The notes under the pieces were generated by a model that worked only from the letters and a program-made list of their open reading frames with translations, had not been told where the DNA came from and ran no database searches. Of a DNA stretch of 24,645 nucleotides, positions 24,626 through 24,645 are shown piece by piece (within the stretch, counting starts at the first letter, position 1; each line of letters starts with the position of its first letter). A program made the position numbers and the translations under genes. Origin of the DNA: JBBDWZ01 sp050732575 (GTDB taxonomy: Bacteria > Gemmatimonadota > Gemmatimonadetes > Longimicrobiales > RSA9); assembly GCA_050732575.1 (NCBI GenBank), contig JBOHRF010000053.1:1-24645 (forward strand), given 5' to 3'.

Positions 24626-24645
24626 ACGGCAACCAGGAAAGAATC

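Overview
The window reads as chromosomal DNA from a GC-rich, Gram-negative (diderm) bacterium. The best guess is Gemmatimonadota or a relative such as Acidobacteriota. The reasons are a large FtsX/MacB-like permease with no ATPase gene beside it (the 'orphan permease' type frequent in those phyla), a TonB-dependent receptor with an N-terminal carboxypeptidase-regulatory-like domain, a CstB-like persulfide dioxygenase, and overall codon style. The phylum is inferred; there is no rRNA in the window.

Layout. (1) 1-6884, plus strand: DNA repair/recombination operon with the end of an Lhr-type helicase, an AddB-like nuclease/inactive helicase and an AddA-like helicase-nuclease, packed with a 4-bp gap and an 8-bp overlap. 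(2) 6890-7140: about 250 bp bounded by imperfect purine-rich inverted repeats of 45-49 bp, directly after the addA stop, followed by a frameshifted DUF1905/YdeI-like gene (7152-7881) whose C-terminus carries a zinc ribbon and a membrane helix. (3) 7891-8805, minus: MetR-like LysR regulator. (4) 9339-10765, plus: a secreted helical-repeat-like protein overlapping the start of an orphan protein with the C-terminal domain of IS110-family transposases, closed by a strong terminator. (5) 10881-13348, minus: branched-chain aminotransferase overlapping a Tat-exported PhoX/DUF839 phosphatase. (6) 13502-13795, plus: one-cysteine glutaredoxin-like protein. (7) 13801-15572, minus: persulfide dioxygenase-rhodanese fusion plus ArsR repressor, with a likely operator upstream. 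(8) 15809-18934, plus: palindromic TetR-type operator, ADOP-type permease, and TetR regulator in one autoregulated unit. (9) 19195-24561, plus: four-gene cell-envelope operon (small Cys/His-rich protein, TonB receptor, BNR-repeat lipoprotein with a CPCC motif, His-rich outer-membrane barrel), probably for metal (perhaps copper) handling.

Most genes are ordinary families. The places most worth follow-up are the envelope operon at 19195-24561, the secreted protein/IS110-domain pair at 9339-10765, the inverted-repeat element at 6890-7140, and the broken fusion gene at 7152-7881. No rRNA, tRNA, CRISPR array or complete insertion sequence was seen.
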